64,000 bases of DNA from Hepsetus odoe (lineage: Eukaryota; Chordata; Actinopteri; Characiformes; Hepsetidae): assembly GCA_017165825.1 (NCBI GenBank), contig CM029385.1:2849929-2913928 (forward strand), given 5' to 3'. Below, one piece after another: positions 24,903 to 37,161 of the stretch. A model generated the notes under the pieces. That model was not told the DNA's origin and did no database searches. It saw only the letters and a program-made list of their open reading frames with translations. The stretch's first letter is position 1. Every line of letters starts with the position of its first letter. A program made the position numbers and the translations under genes.

Positions 24903-25110
24903 GGGGTGGTGGTGGTGGTCTAGTGGTAGCATACCTGTCTACAGACCAAGAGGCTGCAGGTTCAATTCCCACCTCCAGCACTACCACCGTTGGGTTCATG
25001 AGCAAAAACCCTGAACCCCAGGTGTCTCCAGGGGGGCTGTCCCTGTAATCAGGAACTGGTAGTCACTCTGGATCAGAGCGTCATGCAACAAAAATGTAAA
25101 ATATTAGATT
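24903..25110 (+). mobile_element. tRNA-derived SINE (family B)
   Basis: A different SINE: tRNA-like head TGGTCTAGTGGTAGC (A box) and GGTTCAATTCCC (B box), a body with AAAACCCTGAACCCCAGGTG, and a tail GATCAGAGCGTCATGCAACA then AAAATGTAAA. One more copy lies at 52721 on the minus strand. Confidence 0.83.
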
Positions 25111-25929
25111 GTTTATCAACTGATCGAAAGAGGTGGGTTTTGGCATTTCTGATGTTCAGGAGACGTTTGATACGCCACTTATCAAAAATAAATATGAGCG
25201 CTGAGTCTGGAAAGGATAACAGCGAACATCAGCACAATGGGAATATTTTACGAATATAATTGTACTTGAAAAAAAAATATTCCCAAAGATGTACATTTAC
25301 ATGAAGTTTGTTCACTTTTATCCAAAGCGACTTAGAAGCCTTTAGGCTAGAGTGCAATAAATCATAAAATACACAAATTAAAGTTTTACAATAAACAGTA
25401 CAAAAAAATACACCATTATTAAGATTGTTTATAACGGCCGGTGCTTCATTTAGACTCAGTTCTAGTGCTGTGAAACAAACCCCGTCACAGAGAGGTTGTG
25501 CTTCAATCTTTGAGGTTCTAATTGTGAGTCCTTAGCCACAAAGTGGTTCTTAAACCTGGTTCCAGTGATAAAAGTTTGAGTTTTAGAACTTTTAAAATTT
25601 CGGTAATCAAGCGTTCAAGAGGAATCTGGAGAAATTCGGCAGATTTTTTGTTGCAGATGTTCTTAGAAACTGATGACCCGTAGATTCTGCTTTTCTCCAT
25701 CCAGTGTTTTCGCCCCGAAGGTGAATGCAGTTCATGATATAAAACGACAACTTTTAAAGCTAGAATTGAACTAAAAAAGGCCCGGAGAGAGTACAAAATT
25801 GGACATTATGTTGGAAAATGTGTTGTAAGCCACACATTAGGGCTCGGCACGCATGCGGTGATTTTCTGATCAGTACAAACTACAATCTATACTTTGGGGG
25901 TAACTGTGCAAAGATGGAGACGGACACCA
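25111..25929. other. Intergenic sequence just downstream of utrn
   Basis: Apart from a short ACATTTACATG...TTATCCAAAGCGACTTA motif (about 25292-25335), shared with SINE-like tails of fish, no feature is visible. Confidence 0.5.
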
Positions 25930-27951
25930 AATGCTTGTTATAAAAATTTTATTTGGAATAAAACATGGAACCATAATTACATGTAGTGTGGTCAGGCTAC
26001 ACTATCTACCTCTGGAAAGAACATCACAGCTCAGAGGACGTGAAGGATCACAAAAAAAAAAAAAAAAATGAGCATCAGGGCCTGTGTGTACTAAACACTG
26101 GTCTAAGATCAGTTCCTCCCGCCTTATGACCACAACCACTGTGAAAATATGCGAGGCAGAATCTGATCGTAGCTCAGCCGGGGGACACTGGTCTGATAAT
26201 GTACAAGGACAGGTCCAGGACAACATGTCTGAGCGGCTTATAGTAGTGTTAAAAACTAACGCTTCACTGGAGATAGCATAGCACGAAAAACACCACGTAG
26301 AAAAGTGAGCGATCGGACAGGCGGGCCGACGGAAAAGTAAAGCGAACGGGTTTGTTATCGGGGCAGACCGACCGAACAACCGCACTTTTTCCACCGTTAG
26401 GAACTACTCGTTTAGATACTTGATTTTTTTATTTATGGTTGGAAATGAATCTCGGTGTACTTGGTCCTAAAGGAATACTCCAGGGTTTAAGCCTAACTGG
26501 TAGAAACAGAGCTCCACAGCCCTCGACTGGTGGAGTATAATGACTCATTTTCTTGTGTTTGATAAAATAAGACCACTTGATGAAGTTTTCTGAACGATTT
26601 CTCATTTTAGGAAAGATATAGAGCTTGTTTAAAACGTACCGTGACTTTATTACAGGATATTTCAAGTTTTAGTTCCAGTTCATTAAATAATACATTAAAT
26701 TCAAGCGTGTTTCTCTAATAGATTTAGTTTTTCGGACCGAAACTTCCACACAAGACTGAAAAAACCTGCTCCAAGGTCTCCCAGTCCCGCCCAAGTCCAA
26801 CCAAGCCTTATTTCCCGTCCTACAGACCCTGCAGAGCGAGATGAGGTTGAGAAACGCTGGAGTATTCCTTGCAGAATAAATTTCCGGTTTGAAGGATCGG
26901 GCAGACGTTCCACCCGGGCTTTTTTTTAGTTAAGCGATGTGATTTGGATAAAAAAGAAAAAAACAAAGTCGGTACAGATTGTGGCGAATGAGTGCTGTCG
27001 AGTCTGAGGTAGCAAGGCAATCATGGCTTTCTTCTGATTTTTTTTATTTTGTTTTAAAACACAGATTTATAAAACTATTCTACTCAAAGTTAAATCATCT
27101 TCGGGCCAAACGGTGCCATAAATCTTCGCTTCGATCGAAAAGCTTCCGTATCCTACATGCCGTTTCCCCTCGTGAGTTCCCTCCTCTTCTGGAATGGATG
27201 CTGTATAGGCACACAGGGCTGTTGATGCTTTACGACGTCTCTGCGTTCTCGAACACGTACGGCGGTTCTACAAGGTGTAACGGACTCTAGGACACCGGCG
27301 CTGCTTCTAAAGCGACAAATGCTCGCAGCGTCAACTGCGCGGAAACGGGAAAACTTCACCAGGCTGTTTACGCTGTAAACACGGACGAGGAGCGGACCAG
27401 CGGAATGCAATCTGGGAGCAACATGCATTGATCATCACGACGCGGTTCATCAAAAGGGTGGGGGGCAGCCATAACGCCACCGGTCTTCGTACCCTCTTGA
27501 GTAGAGACTGAAGTGAATCCACCGTTAGGAAGTTTTTGGAGCAGTTAACCAGCGCAGGGGTTGATAAATTAGAGAAATGTAACAGGTTGGTTCCTGAAGA
27601 GCGCACAAAAATAGAAGCTTGAGGGGGGTTACAGTAAAAAGCCCCCCTTTACCCTAAATTATATCATCTGCATATTCATACAAATCACTGGCGAACCCAC
27701 CTCGGGTACATCCTACAAGTTCGTCAAATTTACAGTTGCATAGTACAGACAGATGGAGCAATAGAAGAAGGGGATTTGTGAGGTGCTGCTCTTTGGGCTG
27801 AGGGCGAACCATCTCTATCTAAGGAACGCTGGACTCCCCTTGCCCGAAATGAGGGATTTTCGCCACGCTGCCATGATGGAGAAGGTTCCTCGTCATCTCT
27901 GGAGCTTCTCATGTCATCAAGGGAATCCTTCAAGGGTCCATGAAAGACCTC
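25930..27951 (-). other. utrn: Probable utrn 3' UTR
   Basis: About 2 kb free of SINEs, LINEs and dinucleotide repeats, between the probable stop codon and a canonical poly(A) signal. Other AATAAA-type hexamers (minus sense) occur near 26430, 26645 and 27045 and could give shorter forms. Open frames seen here on either strand have no family features. The extent is inferred from the stop, the lack of repeats and the poly(A) signal, not from transcript data. Confidence 0.5.
25948..25953 (-). promoter_or_regulatory. Candidate utrn poly(A) signal AATAAA
   Basis: AATAAA on the minus strand, followed within about 25 to 40 nt by a G/T-rich stretch (TTGGTGTCCGTCTCC), as expected for cleavage near 25918-25935. 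It is the last good hexamer before repeat-containing intergenic sequence resumes. Confidence 0.45.
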
Positions 27952-27960
27952 TCACATCAC
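27952..27960 (-). CDS. utrn: utrn terminal coding exon (Val-Met-stop), probable
   Basis: Following the 26-nt exon in phase 0, the best acceptor I find is a pyrimidine/TG-rich tract ending gttcttccag at 27961-27970. The exon begins GTG ATG TGA, so the protein would end SSRPQVM, closely matching the SRPQAM end of mammalian utrophin. Only two codons and the stop lie here; the rest of the exon is 3' UTR. If the 26-nt exon is skipped, the frame shifts and reads RDVRGLSWTLEGFP before a stop. A different terminal exon cannot be excluded. Confidence 0.62.
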   Translation of the reverse strand: MM

Positions 27961-30900
27961 CTGGAAGAACACACACAGACACACTTAACACATACGTCCT
28001 CCCCACCTTCACAGTGACGTCCAGCGGCCAAATCAAGGAGTTTGAGATGTTCTGAAAATGATTTTTATTAGAAAAGCACAGGAAGAAAGCAAAATACGTC
28101 CAATCTGCACAAGCGTCAGCGTCTACACTCCCCAGTAAAACCTGTCCAAAGCACCATCATAAGTGCAGTAAACACTGGGCTGTGCTTTCTGGAGAGTTGA
28201 GCGAGGGAAGAAAGCCTCCTTCGTTCACCGTTTCACTCGACGGGTCAGCGGAGTTAATGAGGCCGTTCCTCCTTCCTTCATCAAGAGCGGAAAAACGAAC
28301 TAACTTAAAATGCAATCGAGCAAACGAGCCAGAGGTGATGACAAAAAGCCTGCCGATCCCGTGGCTCGTTGCAGGCTCATTTGCGTGGGGATTAGAAGCA
28401 GGTGGGCTCAAAGGCTTATGGGGGGAAAAAAAGCGATTTAACCGGCGCCATTTGGCTCCATTTTCCTCTTTGAACTACAGCGTGCTGAAAGGGACATCTC
28501 TCTTGCTCTGTTCGCCGTCCTCCGCGCTAAAACCCTTAAGGAACGATGCTGAATGGAGAGAAAGATAAGAGGGGAAATGAATAAAAGAAAAATGCACCGA
28601 GGCCCGTTTCCCTCGCGGCCGTACGCTTATCTCGCATTAAAGGCTGCTTTAGGAGAACATAAATACCACGGTGGACGAAGTTTAATTAAATATCCGCTCA
28701 GCAGTGAAAGACTGCGGGGTTCGGGTTCTCCGCCACTACACAATTACTAACAACAGCGAGAGAGAGAGAGAGAGAGAGACCTGAGGCTCCATCACAATTA
28801 CTGTATAAAGTGAGAACAGATAGAATAACTCCGACAGAAGTCAACGTTTGAAAAGACTCTCCAGCAGAAGAGCCTTAATGGCCTCAATATACACATTATA
28901 TCGAGGGAGGAACAAAAGCAGAGGGAAGGAGAAGGAAGAAAGTGGCTCGAGCTTCTGCTCGGCCCCCCACGGGCTTCATACACGCACCCATCATACATTA
29001 CAGGCTAATTCGCAGGGGAGGTGTGTTTACACACACACACACACACACACGGCCGTGCAGGGATTCAGGGCCAGTTAAACAGACATTTAGCTCCGAAAAA
29101 AAAGCCGCGAGCTCTTGTCTGGCAGGCCGGTGTATTTAAAGCACCCTCCATTTCACATCCAGCCAGTCTGCGGTTGCCAGTTAGAGCCCTTTTTACAGAT
29201 TTGTGTACAGAATTCGCCTCCGGCTGACGAGACTGCATAAAATGAGACTTATAGATTTTCTAAAGCAAGACAGCACAATTAAAAGGACTGTTTTGGTGAG
29301 AAGTGTGATTTACATAATTACATGTCTATCCCAGATGTGCTCAAGAAGCTGGAGATGAACCCACAAATGCAGAAATGAACCCTCTTGCAAAGCGAAGGTT
29401 GGTCTAAAATCAAGGCCGGCGAGAGTCGGGGCAGCGAGGACTAAATTCAGTCTGGAAGCATCTGCGCTTGTTCCTTTTCTCCTCCGGTTTACTCTTTTAT
29501 TCCGTTTCCCCTTCATTCATCCACTATTCAACGCCACCGAGTCTCACCAGAGGTGCCAAAAATACACGTTTAACTTTCGTGCGAATATGCTTAAAAAAGG
29601 AGAATTATTGAATCAATCTAAAAATCAGCCTACAAATTAAAGTAGCCCTATTTTTATTTAATTTTTTATGAGAAAAGCATGTCACTGATGAGCTTTTTTG
29701 TTGTTGTTAACTTTGTTAGCCCTGTTTATATAGGAGTTCATATCACACAGGGTTTTTTTTGCATTTATTCGAATTCTGTGCAGAAGTCTTGACCGCCTCC
29801 TTTCTTTATATTTTGCAGGGATTCACATTTTCCGGTGAAAAACACTATTTTAGGTCTTATTCTTGGAATATTTTGCAGATTTAATAAAAGAAAGGGCTCT
29901 AATATGTAAGCAGAGTAACAAAAGCAGCCCTTTGGAGGACGTTTCCAAGGACCGTGTCTGTGCTGCAAAGACTAATAAAGCGTTTTAACTGAAATAAAAT
30001 AAATAAATAAGCTGAAAACAACATTAACTTCCTCCATGTCTCGGCTAGTTCTCCCTTCACGACTACTGCATTCAGTGAATTGCCTTCAATACGTATATCC
30101 TGCGTGATCGGCAACGGATTTAAGGCGCCGTCTGCTGCAGTCCGTTTAGATTAGCGTTATAGAGAATAAATACTCATGAATTAAAACTCAAGTCAAGTAC
30201 AGATTCCTGCAAACTCCACTCGATCACGTTGTGCTTCGCAGCTTCCCGACTCGGCTTGTTTTTCTCGCCAGAGCTGCTGATCACAGGCTTCGGACGCGGT
30301 ATATTAATACACATGATTACTCCGAACGGAGATGAGTGTATTTTCAGGATATTCCACGAACCTTTATCCAAATCGCTTCTAAAGTGTGTTTACATTCGGA
30401 CTCCCTGCTGCCTGTTATCCTGAGCTCCGAGCTGCAGCAGGCAAATCCCTGTTTGGCTTTAACTCGTGCAGCTCCTCAATCTGCCTGACTTCACACTTCA
30501 GAAGTGCACTCCACTCTGAGTGCACCTGCAAGACTCAAGTTCTGAAGGAAGTCTGCAGCTAGCTGGCTTTTTTATTCTGTTTAGGGATGCAAATCTGTTC
30601 CTAAGATGCTCGTGTGCACAAATTCAGGGCTTACCTGTGGTCTCGAGGACAGGCTCGATGCTTTGGGAGGGGAAAAGAAAGAAAAGAGTATTAGTAGTGT
30701 TACTGTCGGTGAAACACACAGCTCAAACTCTGATTCAGACAGAACGTCCACTGAAAGGCTGATGGGAAGCAGAGCTGCCCTACACTCTAGAGGAAGGCGA
30801 GTGCTGACCGACGGGATGTCCAGCAACGCTTCAGACAGATGCTTTACGCAAACGGAAACGCTCGTGAAGATGCTGCTTCGGTCTAGTTCACCTAAGGAAA

Positions 30901-31891
30901 ATTTCTGACGTACAGCATTCTTAGGCTGCCTTCACAAGGACGTTTCATTATCCGTCAAAAACGCGCCTCTCACTGCAGACCGACGGACCTGCATAGCGGT
31001 GGAGGGAAAAAAAACAAGCCTTGTGATCCCGTTTGGATTCCACAGAGCGAGTCTTGGCCTGTAAAACTGTTTAATATCGGAAGGATTACTAATGAATGCA
31101 ACAGGGATTTCTTGATTTTTCGCCTTGTTAAAAGAAAGTAAGAAAGCAGGTCTTGGAGCTGTCCTGGATGAGAGATGATTACTGCGTTCCTTCCTGGAGG
31201 AGATGTTTGGAAGTGGTTAAAGCACAAACTGGAGGGAGGGCACTTTTCTAGTTAATAAAAATCCTGCTCGTGCAATAAACCCGAGGAGGCTCATTGCTGG
31301 CCACTTTAACGGTTCGGGGCACCACATCCCCGAAACGTAATTAAAGTTAAATGATTTCCACCATCTTTCCTTGAAGGAATCAGAAACGGACGGAGCGAGC
31401 TTCACACTGTATTCTCTCTGCGACGAGACAAAACGTCTCGGAGGCGTTGGTCTCATGCCATATTGATCGCCGTCCTCTTATCGGTCACTTGCAACGAGTC
31501 ATTTTCTGATCCCGAAATGAACAGACCAACGTCCATGCTGAGGATTTAATGACAGAAAACACTCCATTTCAAATGGAAGAGCTACTTATGATTAAATGAA
31601 CATTTTCTAATCAAGTGAAAGTCTGTTCGGTTTGCTTTTGATGCGCCCCAACAGTCAAGGCGTAAACACAGGCAGTGAGATTGAAATGGATTTTTAACTA
31701 AACCTGCTAATGAACTTTCGACCTTTCTTTTTCACCTTCATTTAGGTTAGCCGGTTCGAATCTGAGCCACAGACTATTTTTTTTGGTCGAGAAAATGAGC
31801 GTCCAATTAAGGCGGCTGCCCCGAGTCTAAAGGAAGGCAAAAGCAGCAGCAACAAGGTTGGTGAGAAAACACAGACGTGGTGTGTTTTGAA

Positions 31892-31936
<45 letters not shown>

Positions 31937-32833
31937 GAGCAGAAGGGAAAAGAGAGCGAACGAGGCGAGATATTGGTTAGACTTACGAGCACATGCAGGA
32001 AAGCTGTTATTAATCTGCTCCATAAAGTCAGTCATGTCAGAGCTGGGATTAAGAGACTGATCCAGTAGCTCATCTGAGAAGAAACACACACACATGCCTA
32101 CACAGTCAGAAGGTTGAAGGAGGAGTGAAAGCCTGTCAGAAGAACCAGGCCTGGCCTGAAGAACAAGCCTGATCTAGAGGACCGGTAATAAACCTCTGAT
32201 CTGTTTCGGTTAGTAAAAGTTCACAACTCCATTTCTCTTTGTTTCCTCAGGTTAAGACTGGAGTTGGAACATCATCATCATCACAAACAGAACCTTCAGC
32301 AGAGATAAAGTCAAGGTTGTGACTATGATGTTATTCACGACAGCACGTGGCCTTGAGTGTCGCGCTGCTTTTCTACAAGCTAGTAAAGCAAAGACACTGA
32401 ACTGTGTAACAGTGTGTTATAATTGCAGTGATACCTTCCTCAAAACAAGTGAAGACAAAAGTGAAAGTGACCATTTTTGTCATTGTGAAACGCAACACAC
32501 GGTGAGACAGGGGGGCAGCTGTTTAAAGTGCCCAGGGAGCAGTGATGGGCATGGTACCTTGCTCAGGGGTACTTCAGGGCAACCTACTGTTCTGGGATTC
32601 AAACCCACGACCTTCTGATCCTGGGGCCTAGTCCCTAAACACTAGACCACCGCTGCCCCAAGAATATTTAGACTATTCAGCAGGGACTGGACTGAAAGTG
32701 AGACACAAAAACACTGTCCTTCATGAAGATCTGGAGAAATGTTCCTCCACGAGAAGCTTAAAATACAAGAAACTCTCGGAAGAAAGGAGGAACGACTCAG
32801 GACTTGTGCGCAGCATGCACATATAGGGTGTAG

Positions 32834-32888
<55 letters not shown>

Positions 32889-34408
32889 GGTGTGGGTTTG
32901 CTTTACCTGTGTGTTCAGGATGGGCTCCAGGCTCCTGGCTGAGAGAGCCAGAGGAAGAAACGCCATTAACTCTGGAATCCAGTTCAGGCTGGACGGAGGA
33001 ATGAAGGAGGGTAACAGAAAGAAAGAGAAAAAAGACAGAGAGCGAGAGAGAGAATTAAACCATGGGAACTTTTCTCTTTATTATTGATGCTGACACACTT
33101 ACAATTCCAAAACTTCATCTAATAAACAGATTCCCCCAAAAGCATCAATAAAACAGCGAGTGACACGACCCGCTGAGGGACGAGTCAAAAACAGACGGGC
33201 AAACAACACATGCATGAAAATGAGAAAAAAAAAACAAGTCACTCCTCGAGCCGAAAAGTTTGGCGCCGGCACATTTGCTAAGAAAGGGAATTTAAAGGAC
33301 GCTCTTTATTTGAAGATGGCCTTGTCCAGCCTTGACGGACGGAGACCAGGCTGTCGGGATGATCCCTCTCCTCTTCAGCACTGCGCGGTGGAGTTCGCTT
33401 CATGTTAAGATGCTGCAGTGGCAAAGGGAGACTGTGTCTCATCTGAATTTTACGCTTTCAATTCACCCCACGCGTCTTTAGGTACGAAAAGGCAATTTCT
33501 GACTTTAATTGGATGAAAAGTCTCATCTCGTGGGATGAAAAGCATCCGTTCCATCACTCCATTACACCAGAATGAACGGCTAACTGATATCAATGTCATT
33601 CATGGTAAACTCACCCTGTATATTTCTAATCATATTACCCAGCAAACACATGTAAAACCTCTACTTCTCAGGATTAGGAGCTTTGTTCACAGAAAATAAA
33701 GCCTGGCCAAATAAAGCCTGGCCAAATAAAGCCTGGCCCAAAGAGGGACAAGGTGGGATTACAGGGGGATTTGTCAACTGACAATGACCAAACACACAAA
33801 TGTATTCACAAACACAGGTAACGTGTGATTAGGTGCATGTAAACAGGCAGCGCGTGTCAGTTCGCTTGCTTTCGTTGGCAGAACAGATGATCCGAACAGA
33901 CCGCAATTCCCACAATGCACCAGCTTTAGCAGAGAGCGAAGAGGAGAGAAGAGATGCAGCTGAGGCATTCTGCCGGGGGGCGCAAGCCGTGAGCTGAGAG
34001 TGCTTCGCCGGTGGAAGTGATCCTGCCGTGTGCAAGTTACAAGTGAGCATGTGCCGAGGGAGACGGCAGCAAAGACGAGGGACGTCAGGGTGGCGGGACA
34101 ATGGAATTCAACGCACGCGATTTGTCTTCGGTGCAGGGATCGCAAACACGCACACCCAGGCTTCTTTTTTACCCTTTGTTTTATTCACTCAGTTCTTATT
34201 TTTTTATTTAGCCATTTAATGGCAAAAATAAATTTTCCTCACATTTCTAAGTAGAAGAGTTTGATGTAGTGTCTAATATATATATATATATATAATTTAC
34301 TGGAGAGACAGAGTGACACAGAGAGAGCGAGAGCGAGAGAGAGACGGAGAGCGAGATCAATCAAGTTTTATTTCTTCTGGGTTGAATGGATGGAAGCAGC
34401 AAAGTGTG

Positions 34409-34469
<61 letters not shown>

Positions 34470-37123
34470 TGGGAGAGATTTATTACGAGCAGGAGACGAT
34501 GATGGAGAATGATAACAGTATGATAAGACGACAAAAGAGAGATCAAAAACAAAGTGAGGCTGAAACAGGGAGCAGTGAACGGCCTGGTCTTTGAGGACCC
34601 CTGTCCGACTGAGGCTGATGGTGTGTGTGTGTGCGTGTGTGTGTGTGTCTCCGTGTGTGTATCACCTGATGCAGTAGTTGTCTGAGCCTGTACAGCTGTG
34701 ACTCCAGCTGTTTGTTATGGTCCTCCAGGATCTGCATGCGAGCCTCCAGTCGTCCTTTGTGCTGTCGCAGGAGTTTAGCCTCAGCCAGCAGGTCGGCCTC
34801 CTCCGGCCCGGCGCACAACCCCTCCACGCTGCGCTGCCGGTGCTGTTCCCGCAGAGCGTCATACTCCCTCTGTAGAGAACTACACAAACACAGAAGAGCG
34901 AGGGGGGGGGGTCACCGTTATTTACTTAAACTGTGTAGGACAGCGTGCAGTCTTAAATCTCAAAATCTCAACATCACAGCATCTTTAACTCTGACACCAC
35001 CAGCTCCATCGCCTGCCTTTTCATCAGCACCACTGTCTCCAACCCGTATAACATAGCTGGTCTCACTACTCCTGGAAACCTTCCACTCTTGCCGGTAGCC
35101 ATCTGTCACAGATCACTCCTGCCATTCATCTCCACTCTCTTCCTCACCTCTCTTCCACACTCGCTGCTGTTGATCCCAAGCATTTAAATTCCTTTACCTT
35201 CCCCACCTCTCCACCCTGCATCCTAACCATTCCGCTGTCCTTCCTCTCGTTCACACTCGTGTATTCTGTCTTCCTGCATTCCTGCTGACTTTCATTCCTC
35301 TCTTCTCTAGAACATATCTCCATCTCTCCAGGGTCTCCTCGAGCTGCTTTCTGCTCTCGCTACAGATCTCAATGTCATCCGCTAAAAAGCCTATGCGGGT
35401 CATAAATAATGGAAGCTAACATAAGTACGTTTGCAGTAACATTAATAAGAGCACTTCTGGCTGATCTGAATGGACCAAAATATCACGAGGTCTTTTTCTG
35501 GTACAGTTTGCTCACACCGCCTTTCCCAAAGAGCCTCACAAAGCAAGATTCATCAGCGTTAGCCACTCCCGGGGTACTACAATCTGAATGATATTTATAT
35601 TTTTGTCCATTTTAATAGAAAACTGTGCCAGCAACATAAAGAAACCTGAATATTAAAGTGCAGGTGGAGACTATTAACAACCAGGACTGGGGCAGAAAGA
35701 AAAGGCTAAATTCGGAGATGATGGAGCAGATTACAAACGATGACCATCAGTTTAAAATGTGCAAGCTGAACTTCCTTTCTTCCGTCTCGCTCCAGGCACC
35801 CCAAAACCTGATACCACCACCAAAGTTTGCTGTATTTACACCTTAATATAATTACACCTCTAATTTGTTTTAATTAAAGGGGACGGTGAGGCAATTTCAA
35901 CTGGTAATCTGGTAATCCGATAATCTGAACGATGTTGATCAGTTTCGATGTGAAAATGGTCCGAGTTAGATCTGTAGTGTGTCTGGCCTCATGATTAAGT
36001 CTCACTTCGTTGCCGTAGTTCATTATGTGAGAGCTTTTGAAAGCCTCTGTATTGTTTTATGACCGGCTCCCAGGAATTGAACCCGCCGGGACGCGTGTCC
36101 CAGCCTGCCAGCAACACAGCGCTGAGCTACACAGAGGCAGCCTGCAGCTACATACTGCACGCGCTCTGATCACTGCCTGCACTACAGCAGTCCCGGCGCA
36201 GGCCTGGAAACGAGGGGGTGAAGGAACGGGATGAAACAAATCAGCAGCGTCACTGCTGTCGCGCAAGTCACACGCTCAGCATCTGCACGGATGTCACGCA
36301 TTCAGACGACGTCTATCCGAATTACCAGACGTCGGCCCGTCGCAGTAGTTAGACTGGTGGCGCGCTCGTGGGGCAACATTTGAGTATTTATTTACACCCG
36401 TCGTCCTGAGGAACCATTCGCTTTGTTCAGCTTTTAGCTAATTAAAAAGCTCTCAACCCAAACAACATGGCAGATGCTGCAGAAAATGTGAGGTTTTTTT
36501 TTTTTTCTTCTGGAGGACAGACTTCCTCATTAATCCAGTCTCTGCTCGAGTTAAAAATACGCTGAGGGTACCAGAATCTTCTGGTTTTGGGGTTTTATAC
36601 GCCTCTAAGGAATAGACACACTCATCAGTTTGTACTAATGACATTAAATGACATTAATCAGGAAATAATGCATTTGAACACCATTAAAACACACATATTT
36701 ATATGGTGATCTACATCAATATCATCGTGATCAAAAATCAGCTGTGCTCGAGCTATATGAGGACCACTGGAGGAGTCCTGGCCCAGTTCTGGCCCATAAA
36801 TGGTAAACTGGACACAGATGAGTGGACCTGTGCGTACCGTTGCTCCTCCTCCAGCCGGGCGATCACCCTCTCCAGCTCTCCTCTCTCCTCCCTCTCCACG
36901 GCCTGCAGGATCTGGGCGGGGCTCTGTAGGAGTTGGGTGGGGCTCTGCAGGAGCTGGGCGGGGCTCTGTAGGAGCTGGGCGGGGCTCTGCAGGAGCTGGG
37001 CGGGGCTGGGCTGGTTCACAGCGGGAGATCGGGGAAGGTGGGTGGGGCTTTGGGGCTGACTATACGCCCCCTCACCTCCCAGGGTCTGGCAGTACTGCAA
37101 TATCAAAGCATGCTCCTCATCCC

Positions 37124-37161
<38 letters not shown>

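Noticed and set aside
24903..25000. tRNA-like A and B boxes as genuine tRNA genes (also in family A and C SINE heads)
   Set aside because: No cloverleaf closes around the boxes and the sequence continues into SINE bodies and tails; these are tRNA-derived SINEs.
28182..28568. 128-codon plus-strand frame in the last utrn intron
   Set aside because: No recognisable domain, no supporting splice or start context, antisense to utrn; treated as chance.
36903..37049. Regular direct repeats as a CRISPR array
   Set aside because: Units are contiguous with no spacers, lie in a conserved coding exon and keep the frame; this is a eukaryotic genome.
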